Assembly (NCBI GenBank): GCA_017432425.1
Contig: JAFRJE010000012.1
Location: forward strand, 1 to 38,160
DNA length: 38,160 nucleotides
Origin: Candidatus Saccharimonadota bacterium
GTDB lineage: Bacteria; Patescibacteriota; Saccharimonadia; Saccharimonadales; Saccharimonadaceae
Reading direction: 5' to 3'
A program made the translations under genes and the position numbers. The notes below the pieces were generated by a model that saw only the letters and a list, made by a program, of their open reading frames with translations, was not told the origin of the DNA and ran no database searches. Positions 14,322 to 23,049 of this stretch are shown piece by piece (position 1 is the first letter of the stretch; each line of letters begins with the position of its first letter).

Positions 14322-16289
14322 TTATAAGAGGCTAGGCGGGTCGATTGCGACTTTAACGCTTTTTAGGTCGAGCGAAGACAAGAGTTTTAATAGATTAGCG
14401 CGAGAGGAGGATTTTAAGACGAGTTGCCAAGTAAAGCCGGAGGTAGTGTGTTCATGGAACGTAGGGGTCGGGGAGGAGATTTCGATTTTTGAGGCGAGGG
14501 GGGAGGAAGAGAGGGTGCGCCTTAGGGAGCGGATTTTTTTCAGGGTAGTTTGTTCGGTTTTATAGGTAACGGAGACTTTGGCGAGATAGGTAAACGGGGG
14601 GAATTTTGCTTTTTTTCGACGAGTGAGTTCGTAAGTATAAAAATTATCATAGTCAGAGGCTAGAGCGAAATTAATCGCAGGGGAGTCGGGCTTATAGGTT
14701 TGGACAAAAACAGAGGCGGTCGGGAGATGACCGCGACCGACGCGACCGATTACTTGGGCAAGAAGCTCGAAAGTTTTTTCTTCGGCGGAAAAATCAGGGA
14801 GGGAGAGTCCGGAGTCGGCTTGGACGACGCCGACGGTTGCGAGACGGGGAAGGTCGAGCCCGCGAGCAAGGGTTTGAGTCCCAATTAAGATGTCGATTTT
14901 ACCGGATTTAACTTCGTCATAGAGAGCGTCGAGGGAGTCGGTTTTTTTATTGTCGGCGTCGAAACGGGCGATTTTAGCGTCTTTAAAGAGTTTTTTGAGT
15001 TCGGATTCGAGGAGTTTAGTACCGAAGCCTTTATGGAGGATTGAGGGAGAATTACAATTTGGACAGGAAGTCGGGATTTTGGTTTCTAGTCCGCAGGTAT
15101 GGCAGATTAAAGAATAAGAGTCGGAGTGGAGAGTTAAGGGGAGAAAACAGTTCGGGCAGAACGCCTGCCAACCACAATGTTCGCAGAGAGTGATTGGGGC
15201 GGAGCCGCGGCGGTTATGGAAAATTAGGGTTTGGTAATGGTTTTTTAGGTTCGATTTGATTGCGGAGAGGAGAGGGTTGGAAAAATAGCGGTTTTTTGAG
15301 AAAGAATCGCGAGATTTAAAGTCGATAATTTTTAGGTCGGGTTTTATGGCGGAGGATTTTGCCTTGATTTTTAGGGGGACGACGGAGTTTTTGGCTGAGG
15401 CGAGATAATAGTCGGAGACGAGAGGGGTTGCGGTTCCGAGAATACAGGGGACTCGGAGGGTTTTGGCGATAAAAGAGGCGAGGCGGAGGGAAGAGTATTT
15501 TGGGGCATTTTCTTGGTAGTAGGCGGATTCGTGCGCCTCGTCGATAATGATTAGACCGAGATTTTTAAGGGGAGCGAGGAGGGCAGAGCGAGGACCGACG
15601 ACGATTCTCGGAGAGTTGTCGAGGAGGAGAGATTCCCAGATTTGATGACGGGAAGATTCGGTTAGTTTGGAGTGGATTAGGGTAACTTGCTGTTTGAAAG
15701 TTGATTCAAAAACAGAGACGAGCTGGGAAGTTAAGGCGATTTCAGGGACGAGGAGAATAACGGATTGGTTTTTTTCGAGGGTTTTTCGGGCGAGTTCGAG
15801 ATAGATATTGGTTTTGCCGGAGCCGGTGATGCCATAGAGGAGGCGGGTTGGGTTTTTTAGGGATTCGAGAGAGGAAAGGGCGGAGAGCTGGGCAGGGTTA
15901 AGGTTGAGGGACGTTGAGGTTTCTCGTTCGGGTTTCGTCCTGGTTTTTGAACAAAAAATCTCTTGTGCCATCGTCTTTCGTCTCTTTTTCTCGACGCCGA
16001 CGGGGAGAAAGAGGGAGGCGACAGAGGGGAGGGGGGAGAGATAAAAAGAGGAGAGCCAAAGGAGTGATTTTAAGAGATAGTCAGGGAGCGGGGTTTTATA
16101 GAGGAGTTGTTTAATTTCGCGGGTTTTAAAGGGGGGTTGTTGGACTTTTTTGAGGACGATTCCGGGGCAGGAGGTTTTCCCAAGCGGAACGAGGACAAGC
16201 TGACCGGGCTTTAAATTTTCGGGGGAAGAATAGGTTAAAACGCTAGCGTCGGCGCGGAAAATTTTAGTCGGAATTACCTCGTAGTACAT
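14322..16289 (-). CDS. priA: Primosomal replication-restart helicase PriA
   Basis: 655 aa from the chosen ATG. Order of parts: N-terminal DNA-binding domain, GITGSGKT (Walker A, about 150-157), IIIDEAHES (DEAH), then the zinc-binding insertion with paired cysteines (CEHCG, CPNC, CHTCG, CPNC) and helicase motifs GTQTLARGLDLP and QVIGRVGRG. It reloads the replisome at stalled forks. I took the ATG at 16289, not the one at 16298: TATAAT (16302-16297) covers the latter and ends 7 bases before the former. This again predicts a leaderless mRNA. Confidence 0.96.
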   Translation of the reverse strand: MYYEVIPTKIFRADASVLTYSSPENLKPGQLVLVPLGKTSCPGIVLKKVQQPPFKTREIKQLLYKTPLPDYLLKSLLWLSSFYLSPLPSVASLFLPVGVEKKRRKTMAQEIFCSKTRTKPERETSTSLNLNPAQLSALSSLESLKNPTRLLYGITGSGKTNIYLELARKTLEKNQSVILLVPEIALTSQLVSVFESTFKQQVTLIHSKLTESSRHQIWESLLLDNSPRIVVGPRSALLAPLKNLGLIIIDEAHESAYYQENAPKYSSLRLASFIAKTLRVPCILGTATPLVSDYYLASAKNSVVPLKIKAKSSAIKPDLKIIDFKSRDSFSKNRYFSNPLLSAIKSNLKNHYQTLIFHNRRGSAPITLCEHCGWQAFCPNCFLPLTLHSDSYSLICHTCGLETKIPTSCPNCNSPSILHKGFGTKLLESELKKLFKDAKIARFDADNKKTDSLDALYDEVKSGKIDILIGTQTLARGLDLPRLATVGVVQADSGLSLPDFSAEEKTFELLAQVIGRVGRGHLPTASVFVQTYKPDSPAINFALASDYDNFYTYELTRRKKAKFPPFTYLAKVSVTYKTEQTTLKKIRSLRRTLSSSPLASKIEISSPTPTFHEHTTSGFTWQLVLKSSSRANLLKLLSSLDLKSVKVAIDPPSLL

Positions 16290-16338
16290 AAGAAACATTA
16301 TAGCATCTTAGGGAGAGGAAATTCGTTGTTATTTTTAC

Positions 16339-16367
16339 TTGAAACGAAGAATAAAACGGGCTATAAT
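16339..16367 (+). promoter_or_regulatory. Promoter of the winged-helix/recJ unit
   Basis: TTGAAA (16339-16344), 17 bases, TATAAT (16362-16367). It is divergent to the priA promoter, with 60 bases between the two -10 boxes. Confidence 0.85.
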
Positions 16368-16396
16368 AGAGAGAGTTAAAGCGAGGTAAAGGAAAA

Positions 16397-16696
16397 ATGT
16401 TGGATGTTTTTATTACATCGAGGGTAAGGCGGAAGATTCTGGTCGTGTTCGCGAAATATCCGGATTTTAAGACGCACGTTCGGGGGCTTTCGAAGTTGAT
16501 TAAGGAAGACCCAGGGAATATTCAGAGAGAGCTGTCGAGATTAGAGAAAGGGAAGTTTTTGATTATGACGAAAAAGGGGAACACGAAGATTTATCAGACG
16601 AATAAGCAGTTCCCGATTTTGAAAGAGCTTCAGAGTATGGTTATTAAGAGTCAGCAACTTTCGGCACAGAATAAGCCGAATAAGACGATTGGGTAA
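16397..16696 (+). CDS. Small winged-helix (ArsR-like) DNA-binding protein
   Basis: 99 aa. Residues about 5-75 fit a winged helix: VRRKILVVFAKYPD, a recognition helix around EDPGNIQRELSRLEKGKFL and a beta-wing (IMTKKGNTKIYQTN). Such proteins bind DNA as dimers; no metal-binding residues are obvious. The leader has AGGTAAAGG before the ATG. The stop codon touches the recJ ATG, so the two genes are coupled, which is unusual company for recJ. It may regulate this operon or the divergent priA-def-fmt set; that is inference. Confidence 0.82.
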   Translation: MLDVFITSRVRRKILVVFAKYPDFKTHVRGLSKLIKEDPGNIQRELSRLEKGKFLIMTKKGNTKIYQTNKQFPILKELQSMVIKSQQLSAQNKPNKTIG

Positions 16697-18343
16697 ATGT
16701 CGAAGTTATTTCAGGAGTTAGTCGAAAAACGGGGGTATTCGGAGGATTTTTTGAGTCCGAAGTATGAAAAATTGGCGTCGCCGTTTTTGTTGCCGGATAT
16801 GAGGAAAGCGGTCGAGAGGATTAAGAGGGCGATTGAGGGGAAAGAGAAAATTTTGATTTATGGGGATTATGATGTTGACGGAGTAACGGCGAGTGCGGTA
16901 ATGAATGACGCGCTTAAGCTGGCGGGATTAGAGGATATAGAAATTATGTTGCCGGACAGGTTTAAGGACGGGTATGGAATGAGTAAAAAAATTGTTCAGG
17001 AAGCGGAAAAACGCGGGCGAACATTGGTAATTACAGTTGATTGCGGGAGCGCGAATAAAGAAATTGTTCAAGATTTGAAAAAAATAGGGGTCGAGACGAT
17101 TGTAACTGACCATCACGAAGTTCCGAAAGAATTGCCAGAGGCGGTTGCGATTGTTAATCCGAAGAGGCGGGACGTTCAGAATTGTATTAAGAACTGGGAA
17201 GAGGACGCAGAAAAGATTTTGGATTTAAGGGATTTGGCGGGGGTTGGAGTTGCGTTTGAGGTTGCGCGAGCGTTGGTTTTAGAAGGAAAGATTCCGGCGG
17301 GGCAAGAGAAATGGTTGCTTGATTTGGTTTTGATTGGGACGATTTGTGACAGTATGAAAATGTCGGGGGAGAATCGAAAGTTGTGTTTTTGGGGAATGAG
17401 GGTACTTAAGAAAACGCGGAGAGTTGGATTAAGGGAGCTACTAAGGGCGATTGGGGGACAAGAATTGTCGAGCGAAGTGATTGGGTTCCAGATTGGACCG
17501 AGGCTGAACGCGGCGGGGAGAATGAGCTCGGCGAAGAAAGCATTAGAACTGTTGACGAGCAAAACGCGAGCGGAGGCGGCGAAATTAGCAGCGGAGCTAG
17601 AAGAACTGAATAAACAGAGGAGAAATGAACAGAATGCGGCGGTAAGCGAGATTCGAGAGTTAGGGGTTAATAAAGAGCCAGTTTTGGTTTATAGCGGGGA
17701 TTGGCACGAGGGGGTTTTAGGGATTATTGCGGGGAGATTGGTCGAAGAGTATAAAAAGCCGACTTTTATTTTTTCGGAAACGGAGGATTTTTTAAAGGGG
17801 TCGGGGAGGAGTTTTGGGGAATTTGACTTATCGGAAGCGTTGAAAAATTGTTCAAAGTCGATTATCGGGGGAGGCGGGCACGCGGGAGCGTGTGGGGTGA
17901 AAATTGAAAAGGGGAAACTTAAAGAATTTGAACAGGAAATAAATAATTATTATCGCGGGCTTAATTTATTTGAACAAGAAAGATTTTTAGACGAAAAAGA
18001 AGATTTAAGTAGTTTTCGGCTAGACGGGTTTGATTTGGATTTTTTGAATGAGTTAAAGAGCTTGGAGCCGTTTGGGGTTGGGAATCGAATGCCGATTTTT
18101 TTACTGATGAATATGTTGATTTTGGATAAGGGACTGATGGGGGACGAGGGGCAACATCTAAGGCTTTTGATTCGGGGGGAGGGTGAAAAAACGCTGAAAG
18201 TTTTGGCGTTTAATGCGCCAGAGCAATGGCGAAGAATAGAGAGAGGACAGAGAGCGAATTTGTGGACGAGGATTGAGAAAAACGAGTTTAGGGGGACGGC
18301 GAGCGTTGAGGGGAGGATTTTAAAAATGGGACTTGCTGAATAA
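16697..18343 (+). CDS. recJ: Single-strand-specific exonuclease RecJ
   Basis: 548 aa. DHH phosphoesterase motifs: YGDYDVDGVTAS (motif I), VDCGS (II), TDHHE (III) and the following NPKR. The DHHA1 domain has GGGGHAGACGV, and an OB-like domain closes the protein. It degrades single-stranded DNA 5' to 3' using manganese or magnesium in mismatch and recombination repair. The ATG follows the stop of the winged-helix gene with no gap and no ribosome site, so translation depends on the upstream gene. Confidence 0.95.
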   Translation: MSKLFQELVEKRGYSEDFLSPKYEKLASPFLLPDMRKAVERIKRAIEGKEKILIYGDYDVDGVTASAVMNDALKLAGLEDIEIMLPDRFKDGYGMSKKIVQEAEKRGRTLVITVDCGSANKEIVQDLKKIGVETIVTDHHEVPKELPEAVAIVNPKRRDVQNCIKNWEEDAEKILDLRDLAGVGVAFEVARALVLEGKIPAGQEKWLLDLVLIGTICDSMKMSGENRKLCFWGMRVLKKTRRVGLRELLRAIGGQELSSEVIGFQIGPRLNAAGRMSSAKKALELLTSKTRAEAAKLAAELEELNKQRRNEQNAAVSEIRELGVNKEPVLVYSGDWHEGVLGIIAGRLVEEYKKPTFIFSETEDFLKGSGRSFGEFDLSEALKNCSKSIIGGGGHAGACGVKIEKGKLKEFEQEINNYYRGLNLFEQERFLDEKEDLSSFRLDGFDLDFLNELKSLEPFGVGNRMPIFLLMNMLILDKGLMGDEGQHLRLLIRGEGEKTLKVLAFNAPEQWRRIERGQRANLWTRIEKNEFRGTASVEGRILKMGLAE

Positions 18344-18371
18344 GGGAGAATTTGATATAATACTGGGCAAT

Positions 18372-18590
18372 ATGGCAATTAAAGTAACTAGAAAAGATCA
18401 AAGCGAGGCGAATGAGAACATTATTCGTCGTTTTAATCGCAAGGTTCTTCAGAGCGGAATTATGCCGCTAGCGAAGTCTCAACTCCGTTTCTCGAAGCCG
18501 ATTTCGAAGAGAGAAAGAAGATTGAAAGCAATTTTACGTGAACAGAGGAGAGCAGAGAAGACTGAAAGAATTAAGCTCGGTCTAAAATAA
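18372..18590 (+). CDS. rpsU: 30S ribosomal protein bS21
   Basis: 72 aa, very basic, with the typical S21 segment NENIIRRFNRKVLQSGIM and a Lys/Arg-rich C-terminal helix. It sits near the anti-Shine-Dalgarno of 16S in the ribosome. A longer reading from 18333 is possible, but the TATAAT at 18356-18361 lies inside it, so the ATG at 18372 is the start; the leader is four bases at most. The promoter overlaps the end of recJ almost directly. Confidence 0.93.
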   Translation: MAIKVTRKDQSEANENIIRRFNRKVLQSGIMPLAKSQLRFSKPISKRERRLKAILREQRRAEKTERIKLGLK

Positions 18591-18631
18591 GGAAATTTTA
18601 GCGAATTTCTACGTCGGGATTTCCAGTACTC

Positions 18632-18660
18632 AAAAGACGTACCACTAAGTACGTCTTTTT
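18632..18660 (+). terminator. Intrinsic terminator after rpsU
   Basis: AAAAGACGTAC/GTACGTCTTTT, eleven base pairs, six-base loop and T5 tail. Confidence 0.95.
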
Positions 18661-18735
18661 CCGTGCTTCAATTTTTTCTTGAATTTCATCTAAAATTTCG
18701 CTTATTTTAAGAAAATATAGTATAATATAAGGAAT

Positions 18736-19260
18736 ATGATAATTCTATTTGGTTTAGCGGGGTCGGGGAAATCGACACAGGGGCAGATTTTAGCAGAAAA
18801 AAAGAATTTAAAATGGCTTTCGGTCGGGGAGGTTTTAAGAGGAACGGGGAGGTTTGACGAAATTCTTAAGGCGGGGAAGTTGGTCAATGACGACGAAGTG
18901 ATTAGGTTGATGTCGGCGGAGATTAAGAAAGCGACAGACGAGGGGAAAGATGTAATTTTAGACGGATTTCCGAGGAATATTTATCAGGCGAAATGGGCGG
19001 GGGAGAATATTGCGGGAGAGATTGAGAAAGTCGTTTATCTTGAGGTTCCGAAAGAGGAACTATATAAAAGGTTAGAACTTCGGGGGAGAGTTGACGACAC
19101 GAAAGAAGCAATTGAGAGAAGATTTTCGATTGTTGAACAAAATATTTATTCAATTTTGGATTTATTAGAGGAGAAAGGGATAGAAGTTTTGAGACTATCA
19201 GGGGTTGGGGAAGTTGAAGAAGTAACGGAAAGATTAGAGAAAGCGATATGGACGAAGTAA
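18736..19260 (+). CDS. adk: Adenylate kinase-like nucleoside monophosphate kinase
   Basis: 174 aa. GLAGSGKST is the P-loop (residues 6-14); DGFPRN (about 76-81) and RGRVDDT (start of a very short lid) follow the adenylate kinase pattern. The LID domain and its four zinc cysteines are missing, so it is the short form (long forms have about 214 aa). It interconverts ATP + AMP and 2 ADP. The neighbour map, overlapping by 13 bases, is also its usual partner, although secY is not here. TATAAT (18721-18726) ends 9 bases before the ATG, so a leaderless or nearly leaderless mRNA is likely. UMP/CMP specificity cannot be excluded. Confidence 0.88.
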   Translation: MIILFGLAGSGKSTQGQILAEKKNLKWLSVGEVLRGTGRFDEILKAGKLVNDDEVIRLMSAEIKKATDEGKDVILDGFPRNIYQAKWAGENIAGEIEKVVYLEVPKEELYKRLELRGRVDDTKEAIERRFSIVEQNIYSILDLLEEKGIEVLRLSGVGEVEEVTERLEKAIWTK

Positions 19261-20000
19261 AGATTAAGGCGATGCGCGAGGGGGGAAGGATTTTAGGGCG
19301 ACTTTTAAGAGACCTTAAAGATTACGTCAAACCTGGAATGACTGGGAAAGAAATTGACGCTTGGGTTCGAGCGGAGATTATAAAGAGGGGAGCAGGGGTA
19401 GCGTATGATATGCTGGACGATAGATTCCCGGGGGCAATTTGTATTTCGGTCAATGACGAACTGGTACATGGCGTGCCGACGGACGAGCCACTTGAGGAGG
19501 GAGATAAGGTTTCGTTTGATTTGGACATTTTTTATAAGGGGTATTTTACGGATTCGGCGTTTACGATGATTGTTGGAGGAGAAAAAATGGCTTCGTCGGC
19601 GGTTCGACGACAACTTTCTGTAACCGAGAGCGCGCTTTATGAGGGGATTGAGAAAGTTAAGGCGGGGGTACATATTGGGGATATCGGCTATGCGGTTGAG
19701 CGGGTACTTCGGGCGGGGAAGTTGGGGGTAATTGAGGACTATATTGGGCATGGAATTGGGAAAGGAATGCACGAAAAACCGGACGTTCCGAATTATGGAC
19801 GAAAGGGGCACGGATATATTTTAAAGGAGGGAGATACGATTTGCATTGAACCAATGTCGAGCCTGGGGAAGCCGAAGACGAAAGTTGACAAAGAGAATGG
19901 ATGGACGGTTAGAATGAAAGACGGTTCGACGGGGGCGCATTTTGAACATACTATTTTAGTTCTGAAAGATGGTTACGAGATTTTGACGCAGGCGGATTAG
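19248..20000 (+). CDS. map: Methionine aminopeptidase, type I
   Basis: 250 aa. The five metal ligands can be placed: Asp in SFDLDIF, Asp in FTDSAF, His in GHGIGKGMHE, Glu in CIEPM and the final Glu in HFEHT. HGVPTD carries the substrate-side His. It removes the first Met from new proteins after deformylase has acted. The gene overlaps adk by 13 bases and ends 39 bases before ftsA. Confidence 0.96.
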   Translation: MDEVKIKAMREGGRILGRLLRDLKDYVKPGMTGKEIDAWVRAEIIKRGAGVAYDMLDDRFPGAICISVNDELVHGVPTDEPLEEGDKVSFDLDIFYKGYFTDSAFTMIVGGEKMASSAVRRQLSVTESALYEGIEKVKAGVHIGDIGYAVERVLRAGKLGVIEDYIGHGIGKGMHEKPDVPNYGRKGHGYILKEGDTICIEPMSSLGKPKTKVDKENGWTVRMKDGSTGAHFEHTILVLKDGYEILTQAD

Positions 20001-20004
20001 ATTA

Positions 20005-20033
20005 TTGCGTTAGTGGTTTCTTTGTGTTAGGAT
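20005..20033 (+). promoter_or_regulatory. Promoter of ftsA
   Basis: TTGCGT (20005-20010), 17 bases, TAGGAT (20028-20033). The ATG of ftsA is only 6 bases further, so the mRNA is predicted to be leaderless. AGGAGT lies between -10 and ATG but would be mostly upstream of the transcript start. Confidence 0.7.
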
Positions 20034-20039
20034 AGGAGT

Positions 20040-21275
20040 ATGGAAGAAAATCTTAGATATGCGGTCGGAATTGATGTTGGAACAGAGAATGTGCGGGCGG
20101 TTGTCGCGTCGATAAACAGGGAGGGGGTTTTGTCGGTAGTTGGGTATAATGAGGCAAAAAATTCGGGAATGAGAAAGGGCGTGCCGGCGAATTTGGCGGG
20201 TCCGGCGGACGCGATTGATAAGATGTTGGGGGAAGTTGAGAGAATGTCGGGATATGAGATCCATTCGGCATACGTTTCGATTAACGGAGCGCAGATTTTG
20301 ACGACGAAGACGGAGGGAATGATTGCGGTTGGAACGATTGAACACGAAATTAATGAGGAAGATTTGGCGCGAGTTGAGGACGTTGCGGTTTCGGGGAGGA
20401 TTCCGGCGAACAGAGAAATTCTTGGGGTAATTCCGATTGGCTATTCGATTGATGAACAAGACGGGGTTAAAGACCCGATTGGAATGACGGGGGCGAGATT
20501 GGAAATGAAAGCGAACGTAATTTCTGCGCTAAGCCCGAATTGTGTGAATCTAAGGCGCGTAACGGAGGGGGCGAAACTGAACGCGGAGAGTTTAGTCCCG
20601 ACGGCGGTCGCGGCGGGGCGAGCGGTTTTGGACGAAAGACAGTTAGAGAACGGCGTCGCGGTTATTGATATGGGCGCGGCGACGACGAGCGTGGCGGTTT
20701 ATGAGGAGGGGGATTTACAATACGTCGGAGTTGTTCCGGCTGGTTCGAATAATGTGACGAATGATTTGGCGATTATGCTCGAGATAAATACTGAGGTCGC
20801 GGACGAGATTAAGAAGCGATATGTTACGGGGAGTTTTTCGGGAGAAAAAGACATCGTAATTAAGGTTAATCGAGAGGAAATGACGTTTGAGCGAGAAAAA
20901 GTTGACGAAGTTGTTCGAGCGAGACTGGAGGAGATTTTTGAGAAAGTTAGGAAAGAATTGAGAAAAGCAGGGTACGAAAAAAGATTGCCGGAGGGAGCGG
21001 TTTTGGTTGGCGGGGGAGCGAAGATGCGAGATATTGAGGTTTTTGCGAAACAAGTTCTAGAAATGTCAGTTAAAGTTGGAGTTCCGAAAGGACTAGGGGG
21101 AGTTTCGAGCGCGGTTGAGAAAGCTGAATACGCAACGGCGGTTGGATTGATGTTGCTTGCGGCAGAGGGGGGGAGCGGAAAAGCGACTGGAAGAACAGGG
21201 AAAATGAAGAAAAAGGCGAAAAAGAAGTCGGGGGGAGGGTTCTTTACGGGGCTTTTAGCGAAGTTTAAGATATAA
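20040..21275 (+). CDS. ftsA: Cell division protein FtsA
   Basis: 411 aa, actin-like ATPase that ties FtsZ to the membrane. GIDVGTENVRAVV (phosphate 1), VIDMGAATTSVAVYEE (phosphate 2) and AVLVGGGAKM (adenosine motif) are present, and the SHS2-type 1C subdomain lies at about 85-165. The Lys-rich linker ends in GGFFTGLLAKFKI, an amphipathic membrane-binding helix as expected for FtsA. ftsZ follows 64 bases later with its own promoter. Confidence 0.95.
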   Translation: MEENLRYAVGIDVGTENVRAVVASINREGVLSVVGYNEAKNSGMRKGVPANLAGPADAIDKMLGEVERMSGYEIHSAYVSINGAQILTTKTEGMIAVGTIEHEINEEDLARVEDVAVSGRIPANREILGVIPIGYSIDEQDGVKDPIGMTGARLEMKANVISALSPNCVNLRRVTEGAKLNAESLVPTAVAAGRAVLDERQLENGVAVIDMGAATTSVAVYEEGDLQYVGVVPAGSNNVTNDLAIMLEINTEVADEIKKRYVTGSFSGEKDIVIKVNREEMTFEREKVDEVVRARLEEIFEKVRKELRKAGYEKRLPEGAVLVGGGAKMRDIEVFAKQVLEMSVKVGVPKGLGGVSSAVEKAEYATAVGLMLLAAEGGSGKATGRTGKMKKKAKKKSGGGFFTGLLAKFKI

Positions 21276-21277
21276 AG

Positions 21278-21305
21278 TTGATTTAGCGAAATATTTTAGT
21301 ATAAT
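21278..21305 (+). promoter_or_regulatory. Promoter of ftsZ
   Basis: TTGATT (21278-21283), 16 bases, TATAAT (21300-21305). The leader is about 28 bases with a GCGAGG ribosome site. ftsZ can therefore be expressed separately from ftsA. Confidence 0.75.
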
Positions 21306-21339
21306 AAAGGGAAAGAATTCGTAAAGCGAGGAAAATAAA

Positions 21340-22530
21340 ATGCCTGAAATCAAGCCATCTGAAGTAGAAAGCACAGCTAGCATTAAAGTCGTTGGGGTTG
21401 GGGGAGCCGGAGGTTCGGCGGTTGACAGAATGAAAGAGGTTGGGCTGAGCGGGGTTGAGTTGATTGCAATAAATACCGACGCGCAGGCGCTACATCATTC
21501 CTCGGCAGATACGAAAGTTCATATTGGACGCGGGCTTGGCGCAGGCGGAGACCCAGAAAAAGGGCGCGAGGCGGCAGAAGAGAGTAGGGAGCTGATCGGC
21601 AAGGCGTTGGACGGGGCGGACATGGTCTTTATTACTCTGGGCGCAGGGGGTGGAACTGGTTCAGGGGCGGGACCGATTGTTGCGGCAGAAGCAAAAGCGC
21701 GCGATATTCTTACGGTTGGAGTTTCGACAAAACCCTTTACGTTTGAGGGAGCGAAGAGAAAAGAAAACGCGGATAAGGCGATCGCGAATTTGGCGAAAAA
21801 CGTTGACGCGTTGATTACGATTCCGAACGACAGGCTTCTTCAGACGATTGACCCGAGGACGCCGTTACTCGAGACGTTTAAGATTGCGGACGATGTTTTG
21901 AGGCAGGGGGTTCAGGGGATTTCTGAGCTAATTACGGAACATTCTTTGATTAATCTAGACTTTGCGGATGTGAAAGCGATTATGAAGAACGCTGGCTCGG
22001 CGTTGATGGGGATTGGGCGAGCGAGTGGAGAAAATCGTGCGTCGATTGCGGCGCAACAAGCGATTGAGTCGCCGCTGATTGAAGTTAAAATTGAGGGAGC
22101 AAAAGGCGTACTCTTTTCGGTTGCGGGCGGATATGATATGTCGATGTCGGAAATTCAGGAAGCGGCTGAGGTTATTACGGGGGCGGTTTCGCCAGACGCT
22201 AACATTATCTTCGGCGCGTCGATTAGACCAGAGCTTCAGGACGAAGTTGTTATTACGGTTGTTGCGACGGGGTTTGATTCGGATTATTATAAGGAGCTCG
22301 AACGAGCGAACGAAGAGGCGCGAAAGGAAGCTGAGGATAGAGAAAAATTATTGAAACTAGAAGAGGAAAGACGACAGAGAGAGGAAGAAGAGGTCAAGAC
22401 GGCGCCGACGACAGATTCGAGCGATTTTACGGCAGAAAATAAGGCGAATATGTGGGACTCGATTCGAACGCCGGAGCCGGAAGAAGATTTAGATATTCCG
22501 CCGACACTAAGGAATAGATTAAAGAAGTAG
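21340..22530 (+). CDS. ftsZ: Cell division GTPase FtsZ
   Basis: 396 aa. The tubulin signature GAGGGTGSG is at residues 101-109; the N-terminal GVGGAGGSAV loop, NTDAQAL and the T7-type loop (NLDFADVKAIM) are in place. A charged linker of about 60 residues leads to the C-terminal peptide DLDIPPTLRNRLKK, the binding site for FtsA. It forms the division ring at mid-cell. The start has a leader and GCGAGG. Confidence 0.97.
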   Translation: MPEIKPSEVESTASIKVVGVGGAGGSAVDRMKEVGLSGVELIAINTDAQALHHSSADTKVHIGRGLGAGGDPEKGREAAEESRELIGKALDGADMVFITLGAGGGTGSGAGPIVAAEAKARDILTVGVSTKPFTFEGAKRKENADKAIANLAKNVDALITIPNDRLLQTIDPRTPLLETFKIADDVLRQGVQGISELITEHSLINLDFADVKAIMKNAGSALMGIGRASGENRASIAAQQAIESPLIEVKIEGAKGVLFSVAGGYDMSMSEIQEAAEVITGAVSPDANIIFGASIRPELQDEVVITVVATGFDSDYYKELERANEEARKEAEDREKLLKLEEERRQREEEEVKTAPTTDSSDFTAENKANMWDSIRTPEPEEDLDIPPTLRNRLKK

Positions 22531-22559
22531 TTTTTAGGCTTTTCGAGAAAGATTGGGGG

Positions 22560-22580
22560 TTGAACAAAAAATTTGTTCAA
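22560..22580. repeat. 21-bp palindrome just before the nrdR ribosome site
   Basis: TTGAACAAA, three A, TTTGTTCAA: a perfect dyad touching AAGGAGGT. As RNA it would form a hairpin whose base meets the Shine-Dalgarno. As DNA it could be an operator. It lacks a T-run, so it is not a terminator of ftsZ. It does not match the known NrdR box. Confidence 0.75.
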
Positions 22581-22590
22581 AGGAGGTAAG

Positions 22591-23049
22591 ATGAACCCGA
22601 AACTAAAGATTAAGGATAGTAAGGTTTTAGAGAGTCGCGAATCGCCGGACGGAACGAGCGTTCGGAGAAGGAGGGTAACGCTAGACGGGAAGTATAGGTT
22701 TACGACCTACGAGAGGATTGAGATGCCACAGTTGATGGTTCGGAAGAGGTCGGGCGCAAAAGAGGCGTTTGAGCGAGATAAGTTGGTTGGGGCGGTTCGG
22801 AAAAGTATTGGGAAGTTTTTAAACTCAGAATTAGAGGTTGAGGAAGTTGTCCAGAAAGCAACGGAGATTCTTTATTCGTATGGGCGGGAGGTTGTTACTT
22901 CGGAGGAAATTGGGGAGGCGGTTTTGGATGTATTGGCGGGAATGAACGAGGTTGCGTATATTAGGTATGCGAGCGTGTTTAGGAAGTTTAAAACGCTAGA
23001 CGAATTTGAACAAATTATTAGAGAACAAAGAAAAAAGGAGGAGAGATGA
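22591..23049 (+). CDS. nrdR: NrdR-like regulator lacking the zinc-ribbon cysteines
   Basis: 152 aa. NrdR represses ribonucleotide reductase genes, sensing ATP/dATP through an ATP-cone. The ATP-cone is clear (VRKRSGAKEAFERDKLVGAVRK to about residue 140, with EVAYIRYASVFRKF). The N-terminal third still reads like NrdR (KVLESRE, SVRRRR, RFTTYERIE), but all four zinc cysteines are gone: the two pairs expected near residues 3-6 and 31-34 are replaced, and the protein has no Cys at all. The ATG at 22591 follows AAAGGAGGT; an upstream ATG at 22573 lies in the palindrome. Linked to a thioredoxin-like gene by an ATGA overlap. Confidence 0.85.
   Translation: MNPKLKIKDSKVLESRESPDGTSVRRRRVTLDGKYRFTTYERIEMPQLMVRKRSGAKEAFERDKLVGAVRKSIGKFLNSELEVEEVVQKATEILYSYGREVVTSEEIGEAVLDVLAGMNEVAYIRYASVFRKFKTLDEFEQIIREQRKKEER

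Noticed and set aside
16290-16298. ATG at 16298 as start of priA
   Set aside because: It lies within the -10 box (TATAATG) and cannot be transcribed from that promoter; the ATG at 16289 is used instead.
22560-22580. Palindrome as ftsZ terminator or as a classical NrdR box
   Set aside because: There is no T-run after it, and the sequence differs from the ACAC-TATAT-type NrdR box.
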